A program made the position numbers and the translations under genes. From the NCBI GenBank assembly GCA_037446555.1, contig JBBIIK010000003.1, positions 62,001-126,000 of the forward strand: a DNA stretch of 64,000 nt, in the 5' to 3' direction. Below the pieces are notes generated by a model. The model ran no database searches, had not been told where the DNA came from, and worked only from the letters and a program-made list of their open reading frames with translations. Positions 63,359 to 64,000 of the stretch are shown piece by piece (position 1 is the first letter of the stretch; every line of letters starts with the position of its first letter). The stretch is from JANWVO01 sp037446555. GTDB taxonomy: Bacteria > Acidobacteriota > Terriglobia > Bryobacterales > Bryobacteraceae.

Positions 63359-64000
63359 ATGGCCAAATTGCTTTTCGCGACCGAGCAGCCTTTGCTGGGC
63401 GCAGGGCTGGAAGCAGTGTTGGGCCGCTGCCCCGGATGCGAGGCGAGGAGGGCGGCGCTGACGCCGGAGGAGTGGAGGAGCGCGATCGGAGAGTGGCATC
63501 CGCAGGTCGCAGTGATCGAATGGACAGGAGTGGGCGGATGGAATCCGGTCGAGGATTTGAGGGAAGCGGCGCCGGATTGCCGGGCGCTGATGCTGCTGAG
63601 GAACCCGTCTCCGGAAACTCTCTTTCAAGTGCGCGAGGCGGGCGCGGCGGGCGCGTTGAGCGTGCATGCCACGCCTGCAGAACTGCTGGAGGCGGTTCGT
63701 CGAGCCCAGGCGGGCGAATTCGTCTTCGACCACGGCGTGGAGTGGCCGCGGAGCACGCGGAGCATCCGGCTGACGCGGCGCGAGAGCGACCTGGTGGCCC
63801 TGCTGGTGCAGGGGATGAAGAACAAAGAGATCGCCGCTACTCTGGGTCTGACCGAAGGCACGGTGAAGGTCTACCTGTGCAAGCTGTTCCAGAAGGTGGG
63901 GGCGAAGGACCGCTTCGAACTGGCGTTGTTCGGGCTGCGCAACCTCCACCAACTCGGTTCGGACGCTGCGGGACGGAACGGGCAGGACGGCAGACCGGCG
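63359..64000 (+). CDS. LuxR-type response-regulator-like protein (partial)
   Basis: 214 codons are visible and the frame is open at the window end. The N-terminal domain (about 1-125) is shaped like a receiver: LLFATEQPLLGAGLEAVLG, VAVIEWTGVGG where the phospho-acceptor Asp is Glu, and GAGALSVHATPAELLEAVRRA-like end. The C-terminal LuxR helix-turn-helix reads LTRRESDLVALLVQGMKNK, EIAATLGLTEGTVKVYLCKL. GGAGGAA lies 8 bp before ATG 63359. It faces the PilZ-Tad operon across a repeat-rich control region and may regulate it. Confidence 0.85.
   Translation, partial: MAKLLFATEQPLLGAGLEAVLGRCPGCEARRAALTPEEWRSAIGEWHPQVAVIEWTGVGGWNPVEDLREAAPDCRALMLLRNPSPETLFQVREAGAAGALSVHATPAELLEAVRRAQAGEFVFDHGVEWPRSTRSIRLTRRESDLVALLVQGMKNKEIAATLGLTEGTVKVYLCKLFQKVGAKDRFELALFGLRNLHQLGSDAAGRNGQDGRPA

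Overview
The window is a gene-dense, GC-rich bacterial chromosome segment. It holds about 50 supported protein genes and one decayed gene; I saw no rRNA, tRNA or CRISPR array. The gene content points to an acidobacterium of the Bryobacteraceae/Solibacter type. Evidence: a 1134-residue Oar-like TonB-dependent receptor with an N-terminal carboxypeptidase-regulatory-like domain, a second receptor of that family in decay, two YncE-propeller/phosphoesterase fusions, an S55 (SpoIVB-type) protease in a genome region without sporulation genes, Tat-exported sulfatase and enolase-superfamily proteins, and a Tad pilus locus. The taxonomic assignment is an inference from gene content.

Layout. 1-2.7 kb: isoprenoid and envelope-stress genes dxr and rseP. 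2.7-6.6 kb: NIPSNAP-like protein, a large secreted phosphoesterase and a small membrane-anchored protein. 6.7-12.7 kb: the conserved rimP-nusA-infB-ylxP-rbfA translation operon behind a terminator-like leader hairpin. 12.8-16.2 kb: apbE, hemE and a protoporphyrinogen-oxidase-like gene, tightly packed. 16.3-19.4 kb: an accessory patch with a DUF4143-type ATPase preceded by a perfect palindrome, and the wreck of a TonB receptor gene. 19.4-26.4 kb: SYLF lipid-binding protein, then a leftward operon of NAD synthetase, phosphoesterase and GH57 enzyme. 26.5-32.0 kb: a rightward operon of S55 protease, beta-propeller protein and sulfatase. 32-35.3 kb: leftward enolase-superfamily protein, pyrroline-carboxylate/glutamate-semialdehyde dehydrogenase and YtxH protein. 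35.3-39.1 kb: DUF2007-like protein, comEC, a 55-residue basic protein, tatA and HU. 39.4-44 kb: an exported protein of unknown function and the intact Oar-like receptor. 44.1-48.4 kb: a leftward operon of methyltransferase, oligogalacturonate-lyase-like protein, YdjM-like membrane protein and aldehyde dehydrogenase. 48.4-54.6 kb: lipoprotein, exported protein, an adenylation-carrier-thioesterase protein, comM/yifB and a DnaJ-domain protein. 54.6-64 kb: prepilin peptidase, a complete leftward Tad core (PilZ protein, Flp pilin, CpaB, CpaC, TadZ, CpaF, TadB, TadC and a 37-residue membrane peptide), and a divergent LuxR-type regulator cut by the window end.

How the parts work together. The Tad genes form one assembly line: the A24 peptidase matures the Flp pilin, CpaF powers the TadB/TadC platform, CpaC is the outer-membrane pore, CpaB and TadZ are accessory parts, and the PilZ protein and the divergent regulator (whose receiver has Glu in place of the phospho-acceptor Asp) are plausible control points. 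The receptor, sulfatase, phosphoesterases, GH57 enzyme and lyase-like protein suit a polymer-degrading soil or sediment lifestyle. The features most worth a second look are the apparently permuted order of S55 catalytic motifs in the protein at 26573-28453, the Cys-nucleophile thioesterase of the A-T-TE protein, the pseudo-receiver regulator with GTTAGC-like repeats facing the Tad operon, and eight convergent gene pairs that abut with 3-12 bp and no terminator.
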